Assembly: GCF_001981305.1 (NCBI RefSeq)
Contig: NZ_MSCW01000003.1
Location: forward strand, 1 to 64,000
DNA from: Marinobacter lutaoensis
GTDB taxonomy: Bacteria > Pseudomonadota > Gammaproteobacteria > Pseudomonadales > Oleiphilaceae
DNA length: 64,000 bases
Reading direction: 5' to 3'
Shown: piece after piece, positions 56,476 to 64,000 of the stretch
How the letters are laid out: each line of letters starts with the position of its first letter
Numbering within the stretch: position 1 is the first letter of the stretch
Program-made: the position numbers and the translations under genes
The notes under the pieces: generated by a model
What the model was told of the DNA's origin: nothing
The model's database searches: none
Seen by the model: only the letters and a program-made list of their open reading frames with translations

Positions 56476-57603
56476 TTACTGCGACATGGATACGAGGTGA
56501 GAGACGATGCGGTCCGCGGCGTGTCCGTCTCCATAGGGGTTATGGGCAACGGACATCCGCTCGTAGGCTGCGGCGTCAAGCATCAGACGCTCGGTTTCGC
56601 TCACGATCCGCGCGGCATTCGTGCCGACCAGTTGGACGGTTCCGGCCGCCACCGCCTCTGGGCGCTCGGTGGTCTCCCGCATAACCAGAACCGGCTTGCC
56701 CAGTGACGGTGCTTCCTCCTGAATGCCTCCGGAGTCGGTCAGAACCAGGGTGGCCTGTTGCATCAGATACACGAAAGGCAAGTAGTCCAGGGGCTCGATC
56801 AGGTGCACATTGGCCAGTCCCGAGAGCCAGTCGTGCACGGGTTGCCGGACGTTGGGGTTGAGGTGTACCGGATACACGATCGCCAGGTCTGGGTGGCGTG
56901 TCGCCAGTTCCCGCAAGGCCTGGCAGATGCTCTGAAAGCCGGTACCGAAGTTCTCCCGACGGTGTCCGGTTACCAACAGCAGATGGCGATGGGGCGGGAT
57001 CTGGTCGAGGCCGATGGCTGTGCGGCATGTTCGCCGCAATGCGTCTTGCCGGTTGAGTGTGTCCACCGTATGAAGCAGGGCGTCGATCACGGTATTGCCG
57101 GTGACGAGAATGGTTTCGGGAGCAACGCCTTCCCGGGCAAGGTTGTCCGCTGCGTTGGGGGTTGGGGCAAAATGCAGATTGGCCAGACGGCCGACGATGC
57201 GCCGGTTCATTTCTTCCGGCCAGGGGGCGTAGATGTTGCCGGTGCGCAGTCCGGCTTCTACGTGAAACACCGGAATCTGCTGATAGTAGGCGGCGAGGCT
57301 GGCGGCCATCGTTGTGGTGGTGTCGCCGTGCACGCCCACCCAGTCCGGACGTTCCTGCGTGAGAACTTCTCTCAGGCCCACCAGAACACCGGCGGTGATA
57401 TCGGTGAGATCCTGATTCGGCCTCATCAGGTTCAGATCATGGTCTACCGGGATGTCAAACAGGGCGAGGACCTGGTCCAGCATTTGGCGGTGCTGCGCCG
57501 TGACGCACACACGCACTTCACAATCCGTGTCCCGCAGGCGGTTGATCACGGGGGCCATCTTGATGGCTTCGGGGCGGGTACCGAAAACGAGCATGATTTT
57601 CAT
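56476..57603 (-). CDS. wecB: UDP-N-acetylglucosamine 2-epimerase
   Basis: The product has 375 residues from the start at 57603 ([20 protein letters not shown]). It converts UDP-GlcNAc to UDP-ManNAc, a precursor of enterobacterial common antigen, O-antigen or capsule. Conserved [40 protein letters not shown] (with the catalytic Glu), [11 protein letters not shown] and [20 protein letters not shown] are seen. It is preceded by a 76-base gap after the GT25 gene. Confidence 0.95.
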   Translation of the reverse strand: MKIMLVFGTRPEAIKMAPVINRLRDTDCEVRVCVTAQHRQMLDQVLALFDIPVDHDLNLMRPNQDLTDITAGVLVGLREVLTQERPDWVGVHGDTTTTMAASLAAYYQQIPVFHVEAGLRTGNIYAPWPEEMNRRIVGRLANLHFAPTPNAADNLAREGVAPETILVTGNTVIDALLHTVDTLNRQDALRRTCRTAIGLDQIPPHRHLLLVTGHRRENFGTGFQSICQALRELATRHPDLAIVYPVHLNPNVRQPVHDWLSGLANVHLIEPLDYLPFVYLMQQATLVLTDSGGIQEEAPSLGKPVLVMRETTERPEAVAAGTVQLVGTNAARIVSETERLMLDAAAYERMSVAHNPYGDGHAADRIVSHLVSMSQ

Positions 57604-57679
57604 AGGTGCTACCGTATTATTGCAAGGCTTATGGTGGTGATGCCTGGGAACTGTAGAGTGAAGTTGACCCGAAGAACAT

Positions 57680-58501
57680 TCAGCGTCGTATTCTGGCACT
57701 GCGCCCCATGGATCTTTCTGGGAAGGTGGCGGGGTAATATTCGTTGCGATTTACGGTTAAATGCCAATGGCGGCCTAGGCTGAAAAGACCTTTGGCTAAG
57801 GGGTGTAACCAGTAATAATAGAGAGGGACGCGGGCTCGTTTTTCGTTGGATTTCTGGATTGAGGAGGCACTCTGGTTGTCCTCAAAAACCAAGTGCGGCT
57901 CGACTCCAAAAACTCTCAGGCCGTGCTCCCAGAAATGGTCATAGAATTTGTCAATTGGTTCACGAATCCTGCTGCCATAGCGGAGAACCTTATCCATACC
58001 GGCTCGGTTGATAAAGTATGCCTGAGTGCCCAACCACCCCCTTTCCGGACGAACCAAGTGGTGGCATCCCTTCCCCAGAGGCTGGATGATTTTTCGCTTG
58101 CGGATTTTGAGCCCCATAAGGCGAACCATTTCAATATGTTCCGGAAGCTGTTCAATCTCGGCCATAATGTGAGCAAAGTTGGGCTCAAGTCTGACATCAT
58201 CTTCCAGAATGCATATGGCTCGTTCGTCCGCCGCTAACGCCTGTTTGATCAGGCGCAGGTGGGAGAGATAACAGCCGACTTCTGCTGAAGTCAGGTCGCA
58301 CAGACGTTTGAGCCGGGAGCGGAATCTGGCAATCTCCTCTCCTGGTTCCAGCTCCGGCATAGATCTGCGTCCATCCACCGCCTGAAAGATTCGGGGATGA
58401 ATGCCCTGATCCTCAAGTGAGCTGACAAGCGCACGGGTACGCTCAGAGTTCGGGGTGAGAGTGATGATCCAGTAGCGCGTTTTTGTGGATGCTTCTGTCA
58501 T
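57680..58501 (-). CDS. GT25-family LPS glycosyltransferase
   Basis: The product has 273 residues. [40 protein letters not shown] and the metal-binding [14 protein letters not shown] are the GT25 (LgtB/Lex1-type) pattern; [19 protein letters not shown] follows. Such enzymes add galactose or related sugars to LPS oligosaccharide. By hand count three 60-base lines in this gene are about 43-48% G+C, below its neighbours, hinting at a separate origin. The start overlaps the upstream GT4 gene by 4 bases. Confidence 0.88.
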   Translation of the reverse strand: MTEASTKTRYWIITLTPNSERTRALVSSLEDQGIHPRIFQAVDGRRSMPELEPGEEIARFRSRLKRLCDLTSAEVGCYLSHLRLIKQALAADERAICILEDDVRLEPNFAHIMAEIEQLPEHIEMVRLMGLKIRKRKIIQPLGKGCHHLVRPERGWLGTQAYFINRAGMDKVLRYGSRIREPIDKFYDHFWEHGLRVFGVEPHLVFEDNQSASSIQKSNEKRARVPLYYYWLHPLAKGLFSLGRHWHLTVNRNEYYPATFPERSMGRSARIRR

Positions 58502-59550
58502 TTCCGATGAACCTGGTGGTAGAAATCAAGATACTGCTGAACAACAACCGCCTGGCTGTATTTTTTCCAGTACAGATCCCGGGCATTGGTGACCAGCTGC
58601 TGCGCCTGTTGTGGGTGATCCAGCAGGGTCTGAATGGCTTTGGCCAGGGGCTCCGGTTCGTCCACCGGTGTAACCAGACCGGTCTGGCCGGAGTCAATCA
58701 GCTCCCCGGGCCCCTGTGAATTGGTGGCGACAATGGGACATTCGTGAGCCCAGGACTCCATCACAATAGAGCCCAGTCCCTCGTGCCGGGAGGGGCAGAC
58801 AAACAGATCTGCGGTGCGCATCAGGCGGGTGACATCGTTGCGCCAGCCCAGAAAGCGGACACGATCCTCCAGTTTCAGCTCTGCGCACAGTGTTTTCAGT
58901 GACTCTTCTTCCGGCCCACTGCCGGCCAGCCACAGAATGGCATCCGGGACGCGGGTCATGGCCTGAAGGAGGATGTCGAATCCCTTGTTCACATGCAGGC
59001 GTCCGGCGGCCAGGATCAAAGGCCGGTCCGCGGGCGTGTTGAAACTGTCCCGGGGCAGGGGGGCTACCGGTGTTTCATCGGCGAAGTTGGGGATGTGAAA
59101 GACCCGCTCCGCAGGCATGCCTCCTTGGATGAGGTGGTCGCAGATGCCGCGGGAAATACCGACCCAGTAGTCAGCGTGGCGGTAGTACTTCAGGTTGTAG
59201 TAATGGCCCAGGCGGCAGATCAGGGTGTAGTCCCCGGGCGGGGTACTGATGCTGGCCCGGTTCATCCAGGTCATGACGATATCCGGGCGGAAGCGGCGCA
59301 GAGCCCGGCGATAGCGCAGGCGTCCGAAAACGTCCAGGGAACCGCCAAAGCGGAAGCCTTCAACGGGAACACCGGCGGATGCCAGGGCATCCATGCGATG
59401 CTGGTGCGCCCGGATAAAGGCTTTCTGCCCCAGGTGGCCGCTGGCTTGAAGGCCACTGACTAGGCGGACAAAAAAGTTTTCGGCGCCACCCCGGGCCGCA
59501 CCGGCCAGCACCTGGGCAACACGTAAATGGGGATTGTGAATCTGATTCAT
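58498..59550 (-). CDS. GT4-family glycosyltransferase
   Basis: The product has 350 residues. The acceptor loop is GAARGGAENFFVRLVSGLQA. The donor-binding half shows PLILAAGRLHVNKGFDILLQ, RVRFLGWRNDVTRLMRTADL and SRHEGLGSIVMESWAHECPI (E-x7-E). It has no signal peptide, so it acts on the cytoplasmic face. It overlaps the YrbL-like gene upstream and the GT25 gene downstream by 4 bases each, so the three are coupled. Confidence 0.88.
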   Translation of the reverse strand: MNQIHNPHLRVAQVLAGAARGGAENFFVRLVSGLQASGHLGQKAFIRAHQHRMDALASAGVPVEGFRFGGSLDVFGRLRYRRALRRFRPDIVMTWMNRASISTPPGDYTLICRLGHYYNLKYYRHADYWVGISRGICDHLIQGGMPAERVFHIPNFADETPVAPLPRDSFNTPADRPLILAAGRLHVNKGFDILLQAMTRVPDAILWLAGSGPEEESLKTLCAELKLEDRVRFLGWRNDVTRLMRTADLFVCPSRHEGLGSIVMESWAHECPIVATNSQGPGELIDSGQTGLVTPVDEPEPLAKAIQTLLDHPQQAQQLVTNARDLYWKKYSQAVVVQQYLDFYHQVHRK

Positions 59551-60299
59551 GAAGAAGCTTTGTCTCCGGGTTGCTCCATGTATTCCTGGTTTTCTGGAGA
59601 CAGATCTTCGCCTTGGGCGCGTCCATCGTGTAGCAGTAGCCCGTGGTAACCGGGAAACTCGCCCTGGCCACGCTGGTTCAGCAGATCTCTGATTCGCTTG
59701 TGCAGATTGGTGACCTTTCTGCCTGCCTTGTGATGCTGGACAGCACCCGGTAGCCAGCGAAACGGAATCAGGCCGGCGTTGCCTAGTCCATCAATGACCA
59801 CCAGTCGCATTATCTGACCATCGGCGCCCTTTTGTACCACGATATTGTGTAACAGCAGGTCCCGGGACGGGACGGCTTCTCTCTGCCAGAAATGGCCCAG
59901 TTGGCTGATGGCTTTCTGGCAGTCTTCGGTCAAGCCGTTGTCCCAAAGATATTTCTTGAGCGTTTCTGAAATGGAGCCATTGGCATCCCGGATCAGTTCC
60001 GATACCAGTCCGGCGCCAAGGTCCGTATCGGTGAATCCATAGCAGCGACTGACATGCTGAAAAATCCGGTCACCGTAGCGTCGCTCAAAAATGGTCATGA
60101 CCCTGAATTCTTCCCGGTTGTCATCAAAGCTGGACAGGGGTTTTAAGTTTTTCGGGAAACCCTTCTTGCGGCGGCGATCGGCCAGCGAAAAGTCTGGCCG
60201 CCGGACCTTGATACAGCGGTCCGGGTGGTTCGGATGTACGAAACACAGCCGGTTGCCGCCCTGGGCGAAGGGTTTCTGTGTCTTTAGGACCAGGGTCAT
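59547..60299 (-). CDS. YrbL-like kinase-fold protein
   Basis: The product has 250 residues from the start at 60299 (MTLVLKTQKPFAQGGNRLCF). The upstream open frame is a shadow. It resembles E. coli YrbL (PhoP-regulated, unknown role). A kinase-like layout is visible: ATP-lysine segment DRCIKVRRPD, the catalytic-loop-like SRDLLLHNIVV (D-x4-N) and the DFG-like IDGLGNAG. Its place between glycosyltransferase genes with 4-base overlaps suggests a role in LPS sugar phosphorylation, like WaaP or WaaY; this is inference. No membrane segment is present. Confidence 0.75.
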   Translation of the reverse strand: MTLVLKTQKPFAQGGNRLCFVHPNHPDRCIKVRRPDFSLADRRRKKGFPKNLKPLSSFDDNREEFRVMTIFERRYGDRIFQHVSRCYGFTDTDLGAGLVSELIRDANGSISETLKKYLWDNGLTEDCQKAISQLGHFWQREAVPSRDLLLHNIVVQKGADGQIMRLVVIDGLGNAGLIPFRWLPGAVQHHKAGRKVTNLHKRIRDLLNQRGQGEFPGYHGLLLHDGRAQGEDLSPENQEYMEQPGDKASS

Positions 60300-61336
60300 T
60301 TCAAGCTGCCGTCCAGGTTGATATCGCGGGCCCAGACATAGTCGTGGCTGAACGGCTGCAACAGGGACGCTTCGACGATGTACTGGGCATAGAGGGTGGC
60401 GTTGATTTCCGTATGGAAAAAATCCCGTGCCCGGGCAGCCCAGGCTTGGCGCTTGGCGTCGTCGTGGTGGAACTCCCGGATTTTGGCCAGCAGGTCGTCC
60501 CGGTCGTTGAAGTAGACAATGCTCTCCGGCGGCATCAGCTCGTCGAACCGGGGACCGCTGTGGGTAAACTGCAGAATGCCGTTGCCGGCGAGCTGTGCCA
60601 TGCGGGCCGAGGAGTACCAATAGTGCCCTTCCTGCCGGTTCAGGTTGAGGCCCATGCGGGTGCGGGCCAGCGCCCGGTCGTAATCGCGCCCCCAGACCGG
60701 CGGCTCACCGAAGCTGCCGAAGGTCTTGAAGTTCAGTTCATCACCCAGCGTGTCCTTAAGCCATTTGACCAGCTCCAGGCGCTTGGTGAAGTTCGTGCTG
60801 TTGCTGCAGAACAGCAGGTCGATATCCAGATCGGTGCGTTCGGCATTGTTCATGCACTCGATGGCCGGGTCGACCGGGTTGGGCATATGGTAGACGCGGG
60901 CACCGAGGCCCTCGAACATGGTCAGCTCGCGGCGGCCGGTGGATACGAATACTGCATCTGTGACTGACGCCCGGTGTTTGATCCGTTCCACGTTGTCGGG
61001 CACAAACAGGGGATCGTTGTTGCAGTGGACGATGGTCACCGACGGATTGCGCTTGCGGATCTCGGCCAGGGTGTCGTTGCTGATGATGTCGCAGTGGCCG
61101 GCAATGACCAGATCCGGCTCAACCGCTTCCACGGTTTCCAGCAGTTTCTGATTGGCCTTTTTCCGGCCCAGATCACGGATGCCGAACGGCGCTTCAAAGG
61201 CGGCCACATCGCGGTCACTGAATACGGAAACAAAGTGGTTGTTCCGGATCAGGCCGTTGGTCAGCTTCTGCGCCCAGCTGACCCGTGTTTTGCCGTAGCG
61301 TCGGAGCTGTTGATAGGCAATGTGCAGTACTCGCAT
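60296..61336 (-). CDS. CgeB-like glycosyltransferase
   Basis: The product has 346 residues from the ATG at 61336; an ATG four codons earlier is also possible but lacks a spaced ribosome-binding site. It has a GT-B fold without strong family motifs in the N-terminal half (LHIAYQQLRRYGKTRVSWAQ). The C-terminal half, RMGLNLNRQEGHYWYSSARM and AGNGILQFTHSGPRFDELMP, matches the CgeB/Glyco_trans_1_2 type. Donor and acceptor are unknown. It overlaps the YrbL-like gene by 4 bases. Confidence 0.8.
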   Translation of the reverse strand: MRVLHIAYQQLRRYGKTRVSWAQKLTNGLIRNNHFVSVFSDRDVAAFEAPFGIRDLGRKKANQKLLETVEAVEPDLVIAGHCDIISNDTLAEIRKRNPSVTIVHCNNDPLFVPDNVERIKHRASVTDAVFVSTGRRELTMFEGLGARVYHMPNPVDPAIECMNNAERTDLDIDLLFCSNSTNFTKRLELVKWLKDTLGDELNFKTFGSFGEPPVWGRDYDRALARTRMGLNLNRQEGHYWYSSARMAQLAGNGILQFTHSGPRFDELMPPESIVYFNDRDDLLAKIREFHHDDAKRQAWAARARDFFHTEINATLYAQYIVEASLLQPFSHDYVWARDINLDGSLK

Positions 61337-61397
61337 GGAATGGCGCATCCTGTGATCTGGAAAAGGCGTAGTTTAGCAATTGGCGAGGATGGGGTCA

Positions 61398-62498
61398 TTA
61401 GGGTTCCCCGAGGGCACGGCGGTAGACATCCAGGGTCGCCTCGACTTGGTGTTCCAGGCGGAATTCCGGCTGGATTTCGATTCGGGGAGACTGCCCCAGC
61501 AGCGCCTGGACCTTTCCTGCAAACGCGCCCAGGTCATCCGGGGGAACCAGGCCGTCGGGGAAGCACGCCGACAGTGACTCCGCCGCGCCGCCCCGGTTGA
61601 AGGCCACCACCGGGGTGCCCACGGCCAGGGCTTCGGTCAGGGTGCGACCAAAGGGTTCCGGTTTGCTGGACATGTGGCAGACCACATCCGCCAGACGGTA
61701 GAACTGGGCGATGTCGGAACGGTGGCCGGTGAAGGTGACATGGGCACCCAGCCCCAGGGCCTGGGCCCGGGCCTCAAGTTCGGCCCGGTAAGCTTCTTTT
61801 GTGGGTTCGGCACCGCCCACGACCACGCCGTGCACCCCGGGCGCCTGTTTGACCAGCCGCGCCATCATCTCCAGAAACGTCTCCTGACCTTTCCAGCGGG
61901 TCAGTCGGCCGGGCATCAGCACCAGCTTCCGGTCCCTGAATTGGGGGTAGTCCCGGTAAAGTGCGGCGACCCACTCAGCCGCGGGGGCGCCGGGGGAGAA
62001 CGCCCGGGTATCCACGCCACGCTGGATGACGGTGATGCGGGACGGGTCCACCCGGTAGTTGTCCAGGATGTACTGCTCCACACAGCGGGAGATGGCGATC
62101 AGGTGCCGGGGGCGGGCCATGATCGCGCTGTAGGCATTGACCGAATACATGCCATGAAAGGTGCTCACCAGGGCCGGCCGCTCCCGGGCCGGCAGCTTGC
62201 GCCAAGCCAGCCACACGATCCAGGCCGGCAGGCGTGAGCGGATATGGATGACATCCGGCTTCAGGGACTGGATCAGGGCGCGCACCGGGCGGACCTGGCC
62301 GAACGACGCCAGCGATTTGCGGTGCACCGGCAGGGTAATGTGCCGGGAGCCTTCCTGCTCCAGCTGCGCTACCAGCAGGCCGCCGGACGACAGCACCAGG
62401 GACTCGTGGCCCCGCCTCACCAGTTCCCGGGCAAATTCCACGGTTCCGCGCTCGACGCCGCCGCTGTTGAGCGCGGGGAGAACCTGCAGCACTTTCAT
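61398..62498 (-). CDS. GT4-family glycosyltransferase
   Basis: The product has 366 residues from the start at 62498 (MKVLQVLPALNSGGVERGTV). The GT4 motifs are GGVERG in the acceptor loop, LMPGRLTRWKGQETFLEMMA and SKPEPFGRTLTEALAVGTPV (E-x7-E). It may transfer a core or O-antigen sugar. The start overlaps the ELM1-family gene by 4 bases. A 61-base gap separates it from the next gene. Confidence 0.9.
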   Translation of the reverse strand: MKVLQVLPALNSGGVERGTVEFARELVRRGHESLVLSSGGLLVAQLEQEGSRHITLPVHRKSLASFGQVRPVRALIQSLKPDVIHIRSRLPAWIVWLAWRKLPARERPALVSTFHGMYSVNAYSAIMARPRHLIAISRCVEQYILDNYRVDPSRITVIQRGVDTRAFSPGAPAAEWVAALYRDYPQFRDRKLVLMPGRLTRWKGQETFLEMMARLVKQAPGVHGVVVGGAEPTKEAYRAELEARAQALGLGAHVTFTGHRSDIAQFYRLADVVCHMSSKPEPFGRTLTEALAVGTPVVAFNRGGAAESLSACFPDGLVPPDDLGAFAGKVQALLGQSPRIEIQPEFRLEHQVEATLDVYRRALGEP

Positions 62499-63430
62499 CG
62501 ATGCTCCTTGTACTGTTCCAGTAGCCATTGTGCGGCCCGGTCGGCCTCCCACAGGGTGGGCCGCTGCCCCGGCTCGGTTGCCATCAACACCCGGCGTGTG
62601 CACCAGGGGGCCGCCATCCCATCGGTCAGCAGTCCCTGTACTCCGCGCGCAATCCGGCTGCCTTGGATCGGCGCAAGATCAAACAGGCCCGTGGGCAGGC
62701 CCGTGGTTATGGCTTCATATACCATGGAAACGCTGTCCGGTGTGACCCAGGCAACCCGAGACGCCGCCAGCGTTTCGGGCAGCCAGGACGGCGGCGTCTG
62801 CTGGTGGTGAAGATATTGGAGATTGGGGCGGGTCAGTGCCCGGAGCCTGTCAACCAGTTCGGCCGGGGTGCGTCGGGACGTGGTGACGGTCCAGTGCCAT
62901 TCCGGGTATTCCTCGGTCAGTGTCAGCACCTGTTGATAGACGTGCGCATCGTCCCAGCGGTAGTGCCGGGAGGGGCCTCCCAGCAGCATCAGTCCCCGGG
63001 GATCGTGGACCGGTACGGTCTGGGGGACCACCGCGTTGAGGACGCCCCGGGTGACCAGAATATCCGGGCGTTGGGGGGGCTCGTCGTGGGCCGGGATGAT
63101 CGCCAGGTCGCACCAAGCCAGCGGGAAGGACGGGCGCATCAGGACCACCGTCAGGGCTCCCAGCCGCCGGCATGCCAGCAGCAGTCGCTGGGTGCCCGTC
63201 CCGGCCGCAATGATCAAGTCCGGGGCGGGGGCATCGATGCCGGGGGCCCGGCCCAGCAGAGCCTGGATCAGGGAGACCGGATGATCGCTGGCGTTGATCC
63301 AGACACCGTGGGCGCCGGCCCGGGCCTGAAGTCGTTCGGCCAAGCCCCGCAGCTGGTTGCGGTGGCCCGGCTTGTTATCGGTTAGCAGCCAAACCACCGG
63401 TGCCTGGCCTTTATTTCCGTGCTCTGCCAT
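62495..63430 (-). CDS. ELM1 (DUF1022)-family protein
   Basis: The product has 311 residues from the start at 63430 (MAEHGNKGQAPVVWLLTDNK). ELM1 hallmarks: LLTDNKPGHRNQLRGLAERL, PDLIIAAGTGTQRLLLACRR, LLGGPSRHYRW, WTVTTSRRTPAELVDRLRAL and WVTPDSVSMVYEAITTGLPT. The GT-B-like hinge suggests a glycosyltransferase relative of unknown substrate; bacterial family members often lie by LPS genes. It overlaps the GT4 gene downstream by 4 bases and lies 31 bases after the acyltransferase gene. Confidence 0.88.
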   Translation of the reverse strand: MAEHGNKGQAPVVWLLTDNKPGHRNQLRGLAERLQARAGAHGVWINASDHPVSLIQALLGRAPGIDAPAPDLIIAAGTGTQRLLLACRRLGALTVVLMRPSFPLAWCDLAIIPAHDEPPQRPDILVTRGVLNAVVPQTVPVHDPRGLMLLGGPSRHYRWDDAHVYQQVLTLTEEYPEWHWTVTTSRRTPAELVDRLRALTRPNLQYLHHQQTPPSWLPETLAASRVAWVTPDSVSMVYEAITTGLPTGLFDLAPIQGSRIARGVQGLLTDGMAAPWCTRRVLMATEPGQRPTLWEADRAAQWLLEQYKEHR

Positions 63431-63461
63431 GGGTTGCGTCGTCCTGATACCGGTGTGGGGG

Positions 63462-64000
63462 TCAGCAGGTGCGCCCCTGATTGTAGGGGTTGGGTTGGCC
63501 CGGTGGCCGGTGCCGCAAGCGTTTGTATTCCCACTGATACTGTGCCGGGCAGTGGCGGACCACCGCCTCGATGGAGCGGTTGAGCGCGGTGGCGGCAACC
63601 ACCGGATCGTCATGGTCCAGCCCCGGTTCGGCGCGGGTTACCCGAATCCGGAACCCCTGGGCGCCGGGCAGGCGCTCGGCGTAGGTGACCAGGGCGGTGG
63701 CGCCCGTCTTGCGCATGAGTTTGTTCACCAGCGTCATGGTCAGCACGTCGATGCCGAAAAACGGCGCGTAGGCATTGGTTTTACTCCGGGGCGACTGGTC
63801 TGGAAGGATGCCCGCGACGCCACCCTCCTTCAGAATCGCCATCAGCCGGATCAGGCCCTTGCGGTCCCCCCGCACCAGCTCGGATCCCAGACGCCCGCGC
63901 ACGCGAATCATGTAATCCTCCAGCTCGCGGATGTGGGGCGGGCTGTACAGGGCCGCCATTCGGTAGCGGGAGGAGAAGAACAGGCCCGCCAGCTCCCAGT
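63462..64000 (-). CDS. Lipid A acyltransferase (LpxL/HtrB family), C-terminal part
   Basis: The gene runs off the window's right edge, so the N-terminus and the catalytic H-x4-D box are not visible. The visible 179 residues begin WELAGLFFSSRYRMAALYSP and include GILPDQSPRSKTNAYAPFFG and VTYAERLPGAQGFRIRVTR, the pattern of late lipid A acyltransferases. The C-terminus reads YQWEYKRLRHRPPGQPNPY. An internal Met at 63959 is not the start. It is the first visible gene of the minus-strand LPS run. Confidence 0.9.
   Translation of the reverse strand, partial: WELAGLFFSSRYRMAALYSPPHIRELEDYMIRVRGRLGSELVRGDRKGLIRLMAILKEGGVAGILPDQSPRSKTNAYAPFFGIDVLTMTLVNKLMRKTGATALVTYAERLPGAQGFRIRVTRAEPGLDHDDPVVAATALNRSIEAVVRHCPAQYQWEYKRLRHRPPGQPNPYNQGRTC

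Overview
The window is a 64 kb piece of a chromosome from a high-GC, Gram-negative gammaproteobacterium, probably marine or halophilic. The ribosomal, nitrogen-control and lipopolysaccharide (LPS) neighbourhoods follow Pseudomonas-like gene orders (glnE-ilvE-LPS, pip-dtd, uvrA-MFS-ssb, glnA near typA). The uvrA-ssb-msh order is the one known from Vibrio and Shewanella. A Marinobacter-like organism is my best guess, but that is inference. No tRNA, rRNA, CRISPR array, insertion sequence or prophage was recognised.

Layout. (1) 1-13864: end of tuf, then the fused S10-spc-alpha ribosomal protein block, rpsJ to rplQ, with secY, rpmJ and rpoA. A strong sigma-70-type promoter precedes rpsJ, a second precedes rpsM, and a terminator follows rplQ. 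(2) 13928-18900: uvrA (minus strand), a YajR-type MFS transporter and ssb. (3) 19109-35813: a complete, tightly packed MSHA type IV pilus locus of 17 genes (mshI, a PilN-like gene, mshJKLMNEGF, mshBACDOPQ). (4) 35870-40735: nitrogen control on the minus strand: ntrC, ntrB, a DUF4124 gene and glnA. glnA has a near-consensus sigma-54 promoter and upstream NtrC sites. (5) 41149-46074: typA/bipA, pip, dtd, then a porin with a long structured leader. (6) 46176-52189: a YgiF-like CYTH protein, an opposing two-helix K+ channel, glnE and ilvE. (7) 52300-64000: an LPS/polysaccharide locus. An ELM1-family gene and a short pyruvyl-transferase-like gene lie on the plus strand. Ten minus-strand genes face them: a lipid A acyltransferase (cut by the window edge), a second ELM1-family gene, four GT4/CgeB-type glycosyltransferases, a YrbL-like kinase, a GT25 enzyme, wecB and an O-antigen ligase/polymerase.

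How the parts work together. Regions 4 and 6 hold much of the nitrogen circuit: NtrB/NtrC switch on glnA through sigma-54, and GlnE adenylylates glutamine synthetase at a tyrosine that is present in this GlnA. Region 3 encodes a full surface pilus machine, including an ATPase with an apparent cyclic-di-GMP-sensing MshEN domain and a 1225-residue MshQ with a lectin-like domain. Region 7 would build and decorate the LPS core/O-antigen. Many of its junctions are 4-base stop/start overlaps, which suggests translational coupling.

Most notable points: a Gly-to-Asp change in the first Walker A motif of UvrA; a YrbL-like protein with recognisable kinase motifs inside the LPS operon; two ELM1-family genes in one LPS locus; a possible frameshift or slippage site between the first of these and the next gene; and a possibly self-regulated sigma-54/NtrC promoter for ntrBC.
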